A stretch of 64,000 bases of DNA from Flavobacterium johnsoniae UW101 (GTDB lineage Bacteria > Bacteroidota > Bacteroidia > Flavobacteriales > Flavobacteriaceae). The translations under genes were made by a program, and so were the position numbers. The stretch is from the NCBI RefSeq assembly GCF_000016645.1, contig NC_009441.1:2480001-2544000 (forward strand), in the 5' to 3' direction. Of this stretch, positions 20,401 through 29,395 are shown piece by piece; position 1 is the stretch's first letter; each line of letters opens with the position of its first letter. A model generated the notes under the pieces. That model searched no databases. It was given only the letters and a program-made list of their open reading frames with translations, and had not been told where the DNA came from.

Positions 20401-21686
20401 TCACTAGTCAGGAGATACACAATATGATCAATCTCTTTTTAAAATATTTGGCAGCTTATACTGACTTTGGAAAGAACAAAAAGTTAGGCGATTTTGCCCA
20501 GCTGTATTACAATAATGTTTGTACAGTTGGAAAAACAATGTTGAATTTTCCAATTAATAAAACAGCGAAAAAACAAAACAAAACGGTTTTACTAACAGGA
20601 GCAACCGGCTTTTTAGGATCGAGTGTTTTAAGGGATCTGCTTTTAGAAGATGCTGAGGTATTCTGCCTCATTAAATCGGAAAATTTATATAATGCGAAAC
20701 AAAAACTAAAAGATACTTTAGATTTTTATTTCCCCGGAGAAATGCTTTCGGAGAAAATCAACACGAATATAGTATTGGGAGATTTGTCTAAAAGATATTT
20801 AGGAATGGACGATTACAATTATCTTTTAAATCATATAGATGTTGTAATTCATTGTGGTGCCAATGTAAACCTTGTAAAATCATTTGATGATTTAAATGAT
20901 ACAAATGTGTATGGCACAGAACAAATTATATCTTTTGCAAAACAAGGCAGAGAAAAAACACTGCATTATATTTCAACCCTGGCAGTCAGCGGTTATACAA
21001 CAGCTTCTGTACAGGATTTTTCAGAACATCATTTTGATATTAATCAAAAATTCTTGTCTGGATATGAAAAGTCAAAGTTTCATGCCGAAAAAATTGTAAG
21101 AACAGCTTTTAGTGAAGGACTAAAAGGTAAGATCTATCGTGTAGGACATATTGGAGCACATTCTGTAACAGGTAAATTTCAAAAAAATGCAACAGATAAT
21201 AGGGTTATTCAGGTCTTAAACGGAATCATTTCGCTAAATCAGATTCCAGCTTCTTATAACGAAAAAATCTCTTTTTCTTATGTTGATGTTATTTCTAATA
21301 TAGTTTCATCGATTTCATTACAAAAAATTGAGTGTGATTTAGATTGTATACATTTAGAAAACACAGCTTATTTCTCAATTAAAGAAATTGCTTCAATGAT
21401 GAACAATATTGGTTATCCATGTAAAATAGTTGACGATGCAGTTTTTAACAATGAAGTAATTAATTTTAAAGGATCTGAAAAAGAATACGAATGTATTTAT
21501 GGCTATAATATTTGGGTTAACCGATATCTTTCACAAAAAAGAAATGTAAGATACTTAAGTAATGACTCCAATGAGATTTTTAGCAAATATGGTATTGTTT
21601 TTCCAAAACTATCAAATAGCTGGTTAAAAAAACTAATTGTTAATCAGCTCGAATCTGAACCAATTAAAGAAGTTAGTTTATATTAG
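17466..21686 (+). CDS. Terminal NRPS: A-PCP-E-thioester reductase
   Basis: About 1406 residues. Begins directly with an A domain (loop TTSGTTGLPK near 154), followed by PCP (GGDS serine near 538, the GGDS form usual before E), an epimerization domain and a C-terminal NAD(P)-binding reductase. The E domain shows HHLITDAISW near 717 (Gly of HHxxxDG replaced by Ala), an EFHGRPEE block, VSWWS and NYLGKF. The reductase has TGATGFLG near 1044 and a Y1200-x3-K1204 pair, typical of domains that release peptides as aldehydes or alcohols. I read the A pocket as DLHKVGHVGK, close to the Asp code DLTKVGHIGK. The product would thus end in an (epimerised) Asp-derived aldehyde or alcohol. An alternative TTG start at 17451 adds five residues; I prefer the ATG at 17466. 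Its condensation partner is probably the last C domain of the 11921-16627 protein. Confidence 0.93.
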   Translation: MIQEQKKLTDLFEHISNNYPDRIAIKDSSNHYTYSDLQKSALKLAARLKNSGIKLNDRIGLLTKKDTATILLFWGIAYAGGIPVLLDDDDEILVLKNKLKSSQPTYIIVRDWDNDKEEMLSETQILHESELLEKLEEQELLNSYTTGEICYMITTSGTTGLPKVIKISHDNVMHYVSNLYELLKSPDQLNAAHVTNFSTDLGHTNFLLSLISGGMLYIFNRNESRDPSIFNSVLKKEQINFIKTTPSHIEVMLPFLNFEADYKIDFLVLGGEKLPWKLVRQIKDLKFFSSILNHYGPSETTVGALVYPVTETLGTENSVPIGKPIGKGNAYLVNEKNGKGELYIEGPGVGIGYFNNDSETQEKFFFNKKTKNYGYKTGDICSIDSDGNVVFLKRNDNQIKIRGHRVELDEIESVLNKHPKILYCRLNTFYENETANIECFIKIAKEESLKKQELLSWLSKLLPDYKIPSHIYIQNEVVYTGNGKIDFKTLRKQHSNKSAKRLKDLDLNSWEDNVLYCWQEIFGLGHSNKHFLDSGGDSLSAIKFVGKLQLNGFDVNLTDLYDNPYLDHFIALKKSQKNSLENNTFESSDLKFTSSQLSFLKNESLDINPYTQTLLFDIEGDINAQLLAKAIEESLKSHESYSLKFINAAGDYLPENNINLTQPLVVYNLNSDKLFTDQLLQITGDLVNNIDVEKGILFKSALITDTAKNLNYLFFVSHHLITDAISWNTLLEEILWRYESLTIERVLPVNKEQIQNHFYNKTEKLAQPKLRKPLGISNKIKRIPISKSNTNYSNAVISVVVAAEYAEKLKYLETESDSHLKLQDFFLNSFISSLFDFYNTGECTVDMEFHGRPEENEGIDLSRSVSWWSTTLPVDFDESHRSVQLLKEFMDPITDYANNINSCQEIFSKKAELKADIRFNYLGKFPESYGNSSLKLTPSHYTTSPTRSNKNNNEYKLFFTGRFIGSSLIFDIQYNTACFTSQEIHNMINLFLKYLAAYTDFGKNKKLGDFAQLYYNNVCTVGKTMLNFPINKTAKKQNKTVLLTGATGFLGSSVLRDLLLEDAEVFCLIKSENLYNAKQKLKDTLDFYFPGEMLSEKINTNIVLGDLSKRYLGMDDYNYLLNHIDVVIHCGANVNLVKSFDDLNDTNVYGTEQIISFAKQGREKTLHYISTLAVSGYTTASVQDFSEHHFDINQKFLSGYEKSKFHAEKIVRTAFSEGLKGKIYRVGHIGAHSVTGKFQKNATDNRVIQVLNGIISLNQIPASYNEKISFSYVDVISNIVSSISLQKIECDLDCIHLENTAYFSIKEIASMMNNIGYPCKIVDDAVFNNEVINFKGSEKEYECIYGYNIWVNRYLSQKRNVRYLSNDSNEIFSKYGIVFPKLSNSWLKKLIVNQLESEPIKEVSLY

Positions 21687-21732
21687 AAATCAGGTACTTT
21701 TTGAAGTATCTAAAAGAACAAAATTAGGTGTT

Positions 21733-21764
21733 GGCTTTTTAATTAAAGTCAGCCCTTTTTTTTT
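21733..21764 (+). terminator. Rho-independent terminator-like hairpin
   Basis: About 45 bp after the stop of the terminal reductase NRPS an imperfect GC-anchored stem (GGCT at 21733 with AGCC at 21751, AT-rich interior) is followed by a run of nine or more T. It would end the first NRPS transcription unit. The stem is short and imperfect, so strength is uncertain. Confidence 0.5.
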
Positions 21765-21938
21765 GTATTAAAATTCATCACGTTTAAAAAAATCTCTTTT
21801 CCGTAGTCCATAAAATTAAATAGAAAATGAGATTAAAGTTGTAAATACCTTATTTTATTGGGATTTAGCTCTTTGTTGAATTTTTAAGCCCGTAATTATT
21901 TTACGAAAAATCCGTAATATTTAGATTTATGTTACTGC

Positions 21939-21946
21939 TACTTTTG
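21939..21946 (+). promoter_or_regulatory. Candidate Bacteroidota -7 promoter box
   Basis: TACTTTTG fits the TAnnTTTG consensus of the Bacteroidota housekeeping sigma factor. It lies about 160 bp upstream of the ATG at 22107, after the terminator-like hairpin. I see no convincing TTG at the -33 distance, so the call rests on one box. Confidence 0.35.
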
Positions 21947-22106
21947 AATAAATCAAATTGTTTATTGCATTTGAATCATGAACTGAGACAAAATTCCTGA
22001 AGCTTATTTTAAAATGAATCAGCATTGGAAAAACTGGAAACCAAATATAATTTTTGGATTGTTTCTAACATATAAAAAATGCTTCTAATAAATAAAATAT
22101 ATACAA

Positions 22107-25100
22107 ATGAGCAAAAAAATAATTCATACCGTATTTGAAAGTGTAGTACAAAGCCAAGGCAGCAATATTGCTTTGCAAGGCGATCAAGGAAATATATCAT
22201 ATCAGGAGCTAAATCAATATTCAAATAAGCTGGCGCATCTTTTGCTTAATAATAACATATCTAGAAATGATATTGCAACTGTTTATTTTTCAGATCCGAG
22301 ATTACAGGTTATTTCATTACTTGGTGCTTTAAAGTCAGGAGCGATTTATCTGCCAATTGATAAAAAGTACAAACGCAATCATTGGGAAGAATTATATACC
22401 ACAATACTTCCAAAAGTATATATTACTGCTTCAGAAGATCTTCCGCTGTTACATCAATTCAGTGACTCGTTCGATTATTCTATTCCATTTATCATAACAT
22501 TATTAATTGATAGCCATGGAGCGTTAAAACATAAATTGTATGCCTATTCAAATAAAACATACGTAGATGTAACGAGCAAAACTCCTTTATCTGACGAAAA
22601 TCCAAATTTAGAATTTGGAGAGAATGATCCTAATTATATTTATTTCACTTCAGGTTCAACCGGCAATCCAAAAGCCGTTTTGGGCTGTCATAAAAGTCTG
22701 AGTCATTTTATACACTGGGAATCTAAAGAGCTGGGTATAAAAGAATCAGATAAAATAGGATTACTGCCTTCTTTTTCATTTGATGCTTCAATCCAGGCTG
22801 TTTTTATGGCGTTGATTAACGGAAGCACACTTTGTTTAATTAATTCTGAAACGAAAGAAGATATTATTCAACTGCAAAACTGGATAAGAAATTATAATAT
22901 TACGGTGCTTCACATGGTGCCAACCTTATTCAGGATTTTGAGTATTTATTCTGAAGGTAAAGACAAAAATCTTTCATTTCCTGATTTGAAATACATATTG
23001 CTGGCAGGAGAAAAATTATATAACAAAGATGTTGTAAACTGGAGAGAATGTCACGGAAACAACACAGAAATTATCAATTTCTACGGAACTACAGAAGCTA
23101 CAATTCTTAGCACATTTTATAGAATAGAACAAGAACTTCAAGGGGAATTATCTGATGTGTTTTGTGTTGGACAGCCAATTTCAAATACTGCCATATTAAT
23201 TTTAAATAAAGAAAATAAACTTTGCAAGATTGGCGAAGTAGGAAGTATTTACATAAAAACGCCATTTTTAACAAAAGGATATTACAAAAATCCGGAGCTG
23301 ACAGCTGATAAATTTATACAAAATCCGTTAACTGCTTCAACAGATATTATTTATAAAACAGGCGATTACGGAAAATATGATTCGCAGCGAAATACTATCG
23401 TTACAGGAAGAGAAGATGGTTTGGTAAAAATTAATGGGGTTCGTATTGATATTAATACAATCGAGCAGACTATCCTGAAATTAAAAGAGGTCGATATGGT
23501 AAAATGCCTTACCTATCAACAAGATTTACTAAATGTAATTTTGGTATGTTTTTATAAATCAGCAGCTGTTAATGAAAACGACATTAGAAAACACTGTCTT
23601 GAGTATTTATCTCAATATGAAATGCCTTCTCGTTTTATTGCCCTTGACGAAGTGCCAATTAATGCTAATGGTAAAATTGATCCGGTTGTCCTGAAAAAAA
23701 TAATCGACGATACATTAGCTGCAGATAATAATGAAACTGAAGATGAAACTCAAGCTGATGAAACAGAACAAAAACTAATTCAGATCTGGAAAGAAATATT
23801 AAATGTTGAAAAAATCAGACTAAAGGATAACTATTTGTTTTTAGGAGGAAACAGTATTAAACTTATTCAATTAAGACTTAGAATTCAGCAAAATTTTGAT
23901 GTAGAACTCAGCATTTATGATTTATTTACTAATCCGGTTTTAAAAGAACAGGCAAAACTAATCGCAGAATCGAAGAAATCTGTTTTCGAGGCTATTCCAC
24001 AAGTACAAGCTCAGGAATATTACAATTTATCTTCAACACAATACAGAATGTGGGTTGTTTCGCAAATAGAAAGCAGTTCTATTGCATATAATATGCCTAG
24101 TGCTTTCTTATTAAAGGGAGAAATTGACAAGTTAAAATTCAACGAAGCATTTAAAAATATTATTGAACGTCATGAAATCCTGCGAACTTTTTTCAAATCA
24201 AATCAGGATGGAGAAGTTCACCAATATATTACACCAGTAAACGAAGCCGCTTTTGAAATTACTGAAAAGGATCTGTCGCATTTTAATTCATTAGAAGAAA
24301 TTAAACCTTACCTAATCAGCTTAAACGCAGAACCATTTAATTTAGAAGAAGCACCACTTTTAAGAGCTTATTTAATTAAAGTAAATGAAAATCAGCATGT
24401 ATTCTATTTTACAATGCACCATATTATTGGCGACGGATGGTCATCATTAATTTTGCTTAAAGAAATAATCAGCACATATAATAGCTTATTAAATGGAAAC
24501 CAGACTGAATTAGAAGGGTTAAATATTCAGTTTAAAGACTATGTAGCATGGTCACAAAATGAAACCCATTTAGAGAAAAACAAAATTTCTGAAAACTATT
24601 GGTTAGATCAATTTTCTGGTGAATTGCCAGTATTAGAACTGCCAGGTTTTAAAAAACGCCCTTTAATAAAAACTAATAACGGGAACAAGATAGAACACGT
24701 TTATTCGGCAGAATTTACTAAAAAATTAAAGTCATTTTCAGAAACTCAAAATGTTACTTTATTCATGACTTTAATGGCAGGAATAAATACACTTTTGTCA
24801 AGATATTCAGGGCAGGATGATATTATTGTTGGAACGCCGGTTGCAGGAAGAGAGCACCCGGATTTAGAAAACCAGATTGGTCCTTATTTAAATACTGTTG
24901 CTATCCGGACAAAACTAGAAGAGCAGGAAACTTTTACTTCATTATTGTTAAAAGAAAAGCAGCTATTATTAAACTCATATCAGCATCAGGATTATCCTTT
25001 TGATGAATTGGTATGGAAATTAAATTTAGCTCAGGATAGCAGCCGTTCATTTTTATTTGATGTTTTAGTAGTATTACAAAACCAAAACCAGGTTGCTAAT

Positions 25101-28100
25101 TTAAATATCAGCGAAGAATTAAGCGGTATAAAAATAGAACCAGTTGATTTTGAAAGCAATTTTTCAAAGTTTGACCTGAACTTTATGTTCATCGAAGCAG
25201 AAAACTTAAACCTTTCAATTACTTATAATACAGATATCTACGATCAGTTTTTAATTAAAAGAATGTTTCAGCATTTCGAAATTCTTTTAAACCAGTTTAC
25301 TGCTAATCCTGATGTCGCTGTCAATAAAGTTGATTATCTGACAGAAAACGAAAAAACACAGTTATTGTTTGATTTCAATGATTTGATTGTAGAGTATCCA
25401 AAAGATAAAACTATTGTGGATTTGTTTGAGGAACAAGCTGCTAATAATCCTAATGTTACAGCAATTGCATTTGAGGAAAAAAATATTACTTACGCAGATT
25501 TATCTAAAGAAGTAAATGCATTAGCAGCACAGCTTTCTGAACAAAATGTTGAAAGAGGAGATAAAATTATAATTTGTTTTAACAGCCATATCGAAAAAGC
25601 AATAACAGGACTATTGGCTGTTTTAAAAATAGGAGCGGTATATGTTCCTGTAGATTCAGATTATCCATTAGAAAGAATCCGTTTTATTGTTGAGGATACC
25701 AAAGCAAAATTCGTTATTACAAACAGTTTAGATGCTGTTATTTTTAAAGATGTAAATGCAGATATAATTGCATTAGACGAACAAAAAGAATTTGAAAACA
25801 GTAAAGAACTTGTTTTTGAAAAAATCAACATTTCAGATAATGCTTATGTGATTTATACCTCAGGATCTACGGGAAATCCTAAAGGAGTAGTGGTAAGCCA
25901 TAGAAATATAAACGATTATGTTTTTGGATTAAAATCTAAAATTCAAATACAAAAGAATGACTCTTTTGCCTTAATGTCTACATTGGCTACAGATTTAGGA
26001 AACACAGTTCTTTTTGGTTCTTTACTGACTGGAAAAACGCTGCATTTGTTTTCGAAAGACAGTTTAAGAGATGTAAATTATATTCAGGAATATTATGAAA
26101 ATCATTCTATCGATTGTATTAAAATTGTGCCAAGTTATTGGAAATCATTAAACTTAAAAAGCCAGTCTCCTAACAAGATGATCATTTTTGGCGGAGAAGA
26201 GCTGACCGTTGATGTTGTAGAACAAATCAAAAACGAAAAGCCTGCTATTACCATTGTTAATCATTACGGACCTACCGAAACAACTATTGGGAAATTACTT
26301 CATGTTGTTGATCTGGAAAATTCATACGATCGTATTCCAATTGGAAGACCGTTCTCGAATACCAATGTATTTGTAGTAGATCAGAACTTTTTACTATGTC
26401 CTGTAGGTGTTGAAGGAGAATTGGTTATTGGGGGAGATGGTGTCTCAAATGGTTATTTGAATAATCTGCAATTAACAGAAACGCAATTTGTTAAAGATAC
26501 ACTTCTTCAAACAGAAGCGAAACTTTACAAAACCGGAGATAAAGTAAAACAATTTCCAAATGGTGATATCGAATACTTAGGACGATTTGACGATCAGGTA
26601 AAAATAAGAGGGCACAGGATTGAATTAGGAGAAATAAGCAGAAATCTTGCATTAATCGAAGGCATAAGCCAATCTATTGTAACAGTAGGCCAAAATAACG
26701 AGGAGAAGTTTTTAATTGCTTATTACGTTTCAGAAACACAGTTAGATAAAAAAGAAATTCAGTCCAGTCTATCTAAAGTACTGCCAGAATATATGGTGCC
26801 GTCGTATTATGTGAAGTTAGAAAGTCTGCCTTTAACATCGAATGGAAAAATCAACAGAAAAGCACTTCCTAAAATTTCTGAGAAAGACATTATCCGAAAA
26901 GAATATGTAGGGCCAAGAAATAAAACAGAAGAAAAATTAGTTCAAATCTGGCAGGAAATACTAAAAGTAGAAACAATTGGTGTAACTGATAATTTCTTTA
27001 ATCTTGGCGGACACAGTTTATTAGTTGTTAGAATTCTCAACTTAATCAAAAAAGAAATAGGCTTAAATATTTCTGTAAAAACATTTTTTGAAAATCCTAC
27101 TATTGATGCCTTATCAGGACAGTTAAAAGGAAAAGAAACAGAATCTTTCTTTATTGAAAAAATTGCTCCTGCTGATTCTTATCCGGTAACGGCTTCGCAA
27201 AAAAAGTTTTGGTTAATCAGCCAGTTTGAAGATGCTTCTTTAGCTTATAATATGCTGACTGTTTTTAGACTTGAAGGAAATTTAATTATTCCAAAATTCC
27301 AGGAATCGTTTATCCATCTTATCGAAAGACACGAAAGTTTAAGAACTTCTTTCAAACTTAATGAAGATGAAGAATTAAGACAGTTTATAGTGCCTGTTGA
27401 AGATCTGGATTTTAGTATCAATTATGTTGATCTCAGCTCTAATGAAACAACCGAAGAAAATTTAGCCGCTTATGTAGAAAAAGAAAATGCGATTCGATTT
27501 GATTTAGAAAAAGCACCTCTGGTTCGTGCTTCATTAATAAAAGCCGCTGAAGGTAAATTCGTATTCTTTATATCAATGCATCACATTATTGGAGACGGCT
27601 GGTCATCTGAATTATTAGTTGGAGAAGTTGTTTCTATCTACAATGCTCTTATTCAGGAAAGAGAAGTGAATTTACCAGAATTAAGAATTCAGTATAAAGA
27701 TTATGCAGCCTGGCTTAACAATGAAATTGAAAAAGAAGGATATAAAATTTCAGAGAAATATTGGTTAGATCAATTTTCAGGAAATCTTCCAACTATTGAA
27801 CTGCCTGGTTCTAAAATAAGACCTTCAGTAAAAACGTATAATGGAGACTATTTAGGTTATGAGTTTTCAGACAGTTTTTCGCAACAGTTAAGAGATTTCT
27901 CTACAGAGCAGAATGTATCATTGTTCATGGTATTAACAGCTGGAATCAACACGTTGTTAAGTAAATATACAGGAGAAAATGATATTGTTGTAGGAACTCC
28001 GGTTGCAGGAAGAGAACATCCTGATTTAGAAAATCAAATAGGACTTTATTTAAATACGCTGGCTCTAAGAACCAAAATAAATCAAAAAAACAGTTTCTTA

Positions 28101-29339
28101 GAATTATTGCAGCATGAAAAAGAAGTTATTCTGGGAGCTTACGAAAATCAGCTTTATCCGTTTGATGAATTGATTGATAAACTGCAGTTAAAAAGAGACA
28201 GAAGCAAAGCCTTATTATTTGATATACTGATTGTTTTACATAATCAGACAAAATTAAATATGGAAGATGATGAAAAACTGGTAGACCTTTACATTAAACC
28301 TTATGCCTCAACACGTAAAACTTCGCAGTTTGATTTGTCATTTAGATTTTCAGACAATGAGAGACTATATCTTGAAATAAATTACAATACAGATATCTAC
28401 GAAAAATCATTTATCGAAAAAGTATTTACACATTTTGAAGCACTGGTTTTTCAATTAATAACCAAACCAGAAATAAAATTAGAGCTTGTTGATTTTCTAT
28501 CTGAAGAAGATAAAAGAGAAATCGAAATGAGTGATTACTGGAAATCGGTTTTCAAAAATGAATTTTCAAATGTTGTATTTCCTTTTGAAAAACAAACTCT
28601 TGAAAAATTGGATAAGTCAGGAGCTCAGTTTCAGTTTTCTATTAATGAAGAATTAAAAGAAGGATTAGAAAAATTATCAGATTCAAACAGTGGTGATCTT
28701 TTTACTTCAGTATTGTTTTCTCTAAAAACGACAGTACGAAAATATATTGAAAATGATGAGGTTGCATTTCATATTTCAATTCCGGAAGAAGCACCTAATG
28801 AATGGCATAAATTGGATTTACCATTTGTTACCAATATCAGTAACGACGAATTACTGCTGGATGTTTACAACGATTTGAATTTTAGAATAACTGAGTTAAA
28901 GGAAAATCTTTTTACTGATTTTCAATTGGCAAAAAAAACGGCTGATTCTTTTTATAAACAAAATGAAGCTGCAGTTTTCAATATCAAATACAATTATCAT
29001 AAAAATCATGATTTTCAGGATTGGGTGCAGTTAGAATCAACAGAAGGAAACGAGTTTGAAAAAAGTATCATTTTTAAGGAAGAAGCTGCAATTACTCATA
29101 ATATGTCATTCGATTTTTATGAAAATGAATCTAGTGTTACCTGTGTACTAACTTATAATGCAGATAAATACGATAAAAATCAGGTTGTGTTATTTATAGA
29201 AAGATTCAAAATTGTAATGAACCAGATAGCGAATACCAAAGAACAATTCAGCAAGCTGACAACTCGTGAGATCAGTTTTAATTATCAAAAAGAAAAACAA
29301 GCGGGGAAAAGCAAAATGCTATTAGAAGAGAATTTCTAA
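22107..29339 (+). CDS. NRPS: A-PCP-C-A-PCP-C plus a C-lobe fragment
   Basis: 2410-residue NRPS that starts directly with A, with no C or dock. A1 loop (YFTSGSTGNPK) near 180, PCP1 GGNS serine near 583, C1 HHIIGDGWS near 771, A2 loop near 1251, PCP2 GGHS near 1637, C2 HHIIGDGWS near 1825. From about 2128 to the end lies a further stretch that resembles only the C-terminal lobe of a C domain and lacks any HHxxxDG. A1 pocket reads DAQHLAFILK (no match known to me). A2 reads DLNKIGHIGK, close to the Asp code. The C-less start could be an initiation module, or could receive the chain from the C domain that ends the 54015-58460 protein. The protein ends ...LEENF, with terminal Phe. It is followed at 57 bp by the aminotransferase gene. 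Confidence 0.94.
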   Translation: MSKKIIHTVFESVVQSQGSNIALQGDQGNISYQELNQYSNKLAHLLLNNNISRNDIATVYFSDPRLQVISLLGALKSGAIYLPIDKKYKRNHWEELYTTILPKVYITASEDLPLLHQFSDSFDYSIPFIITLLIDSHGALKHKLYAYSNKTYVDVTSKTPLSDENPNLEFGENDPNYIYFTSGSTGNPKAVLGCHKSLSHFIHWESKELGIKESDKIGLLPSFSFDASIQAVFMALINGSTLCLINSETKEDIIQLQNWIRNYNITVLHMVPTLFRILSIYSEGKDKNLSFPDLKYILLAGEKLYNKDVVNWRECHGNNTEIINFYGTTEATILSTFYRIEQELQGELSDVFCVGQPISNTAILILNKENKLCKIGEVGSIYIKTPFLTKGYYKNPELTADKFIQNPLTASTDIIYKTGDYGKYDSQRNTIVTGREDGLVKINGVRIDINTIEQTILKLKEVDMVKCLTYQQDLLNVILVCFYKSAAVNENDIRKHCLEYLSQYEMPSRFIALDEVPINANGKIDPVVLKKIIDDTLAADNNETEDETQADETEQKLIQIWKEILNVEKIRLKDNYLFLGGNSIKLIQLRLRIQQNFDVELSIYDLFTNPVLKEQAKLIAESKKSVFEAIPQVQAQEYYNLSSTQYRMWVVSQIESSSIAYNMPSAFLLKGEIDKLKFNEAFKNIIERHEILRTFFKSNQDGEVHQYITPVNEAAFEITEKDLSHFNSLEEIKPYLISLNAEPFNLEEAPLLRAYLIKVNENQHVFYFTMHHIIGDGWSSLILLKEIISTYNSLLNGNQTELEGLNIQFKDYVAWSQNETHLEKNKISENYWLDQFSGELPVLELPGFKKRPLIKTNNGNKIEHVYSAEFTKKLKSFSETQNVTLFMTLMAGINTLLSRYSGQDDIIVGTPVAGREHPDLENQIGPYLNTVAIRTKLEEQETFTSLLLKEKQLLLNSYQHQDYPFDELVWKLNLAQDSSRSFLFDVLVVLQNQNQVANLNISEELSGIKIEPVDFESNFSKFDLNFMFIEAENLNLSITYNTDIYDQFLIKRMFQHFEILLNQFTANPDVAVNKVDYLTENEKTQLLFDFNDLIVEYPKDKTIVDLFEEQAANNPNVTAIAFEEKNITYADLSKEVNALAAQLSEQNVERGDKIIICFNSHIEKAITGLLAVLKIGAVYVPVDSDYPLERIRFIVEDTKAKFVITNSLDAVIFKDVNADIIALDEQKEFENSKELVFEKINISDNAYVIYTSGSTGNPKGVVVSHRNINDYVFGLKSKIQIQKNDSFALMSTLATDLGNTVLFGSLLTGKTLHLFSKDSLRDVNYIQEYYENHSIDCIKIVPSYWKSLNLKSQSPNKMIIFGGEELTVDVVEQIKNEKPAITIVNHYGPTETTIGKLLHVVDLENSYDRIPIGRPFSNTNVFVVDQNFLLCPVGVEGELVIGGDGVSNGYLNNLQLTETQFVKDTLLQTEAKLYKTGDKVKQFPNGDIEYLGRFDDQVKIRGHRIELGEISRNLALIEGISQSIVTVGQNNEEKFLIAYYVSETQLDKKEIQSSLSKVLPEYMVPSYYVKLESLPLTSNGKINRKALPKISEKDIIRKEYVGPRNKTEEKLVQIWQEILKVETIGVTDNFFNLGGHSLLVVRILNLIKKEIGLNISVKTFFENPTIDALSGQLKGKETESFFIEKIAPADSYPVTASQKKFWLISQFEDASLAYNMLTVFRLEGNLIIPKFQESFIHLIERHESLRTSFKLNEDEELRQFIVPVEDLDFSINYVDLSSNETTEENLAAYVEKENAIRFDLEKAPLVRASLIKAAEGKFVFFISMHHIIGDGWSSELLVGEVVSIYNALIQEREVNLPELRIQYKDYAAWLNNEIEKEGYKISEKYWLDQFSGNLPTIELPGSKIRPSVKTYNGDYLGYEFSDSFSQQLRDFSTEQNVSLFMVLTAGINTLLSKYTGENDIVVGTPVAGREHPDLENQIGLYLNTLALRTKINQKNSFLELLQHEKEVILGAYENQLYPFDELIDKLQLKRDRSKALLFDILIVLHNQTKLNMEDDEKLVDLYIKPYASTRKTSQFDLSFRFSDNERLYLEINYNTDIYEKSFIEKVFTHFEALVFQLITKPEIKLELVDFLSEEDKREIEMSDYWKSVFKNEFSNVVFPFEKQTLEKLDKSGAQFQFSINEELKEGLEKLSDSNSGDLFTSVLFSLKTTVRKYIENDEVAFHISIPEEAPNEWHKLDLPFVTNISNDELLLDVYNDLNFRITELKENLFTDFQLAKKTADSFYKQNEAAVFNIKYNYHKNHDFQDWVQLESTEGNEFEKSIIFKEEAAITHNMSFDFYENESSVTCVLTYNADKYDKNQVVLFIERFKIVMNQIANTKEQFSKLTTREISFNYQKEKQAGKSKMLLEENF

Positions 29340-29395
29340 AATCAGTCCTTAAACTATTACAAACAGATATTAATTAACCATTAAATAAAAACAAT

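Larger units (their letters stand above)
21687..22106 (+). other. 420 bp intergenic region between two NRPS units
   Basis: The only long gap inside the NRPS locus. It holds the terminator-like hairpin at 21733-21764 and a candidate promoter near 21939. I find no coding frame with sensible composition, no tRNA and no repeat. It probably separates two transcription units. Confidence 0.6.
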
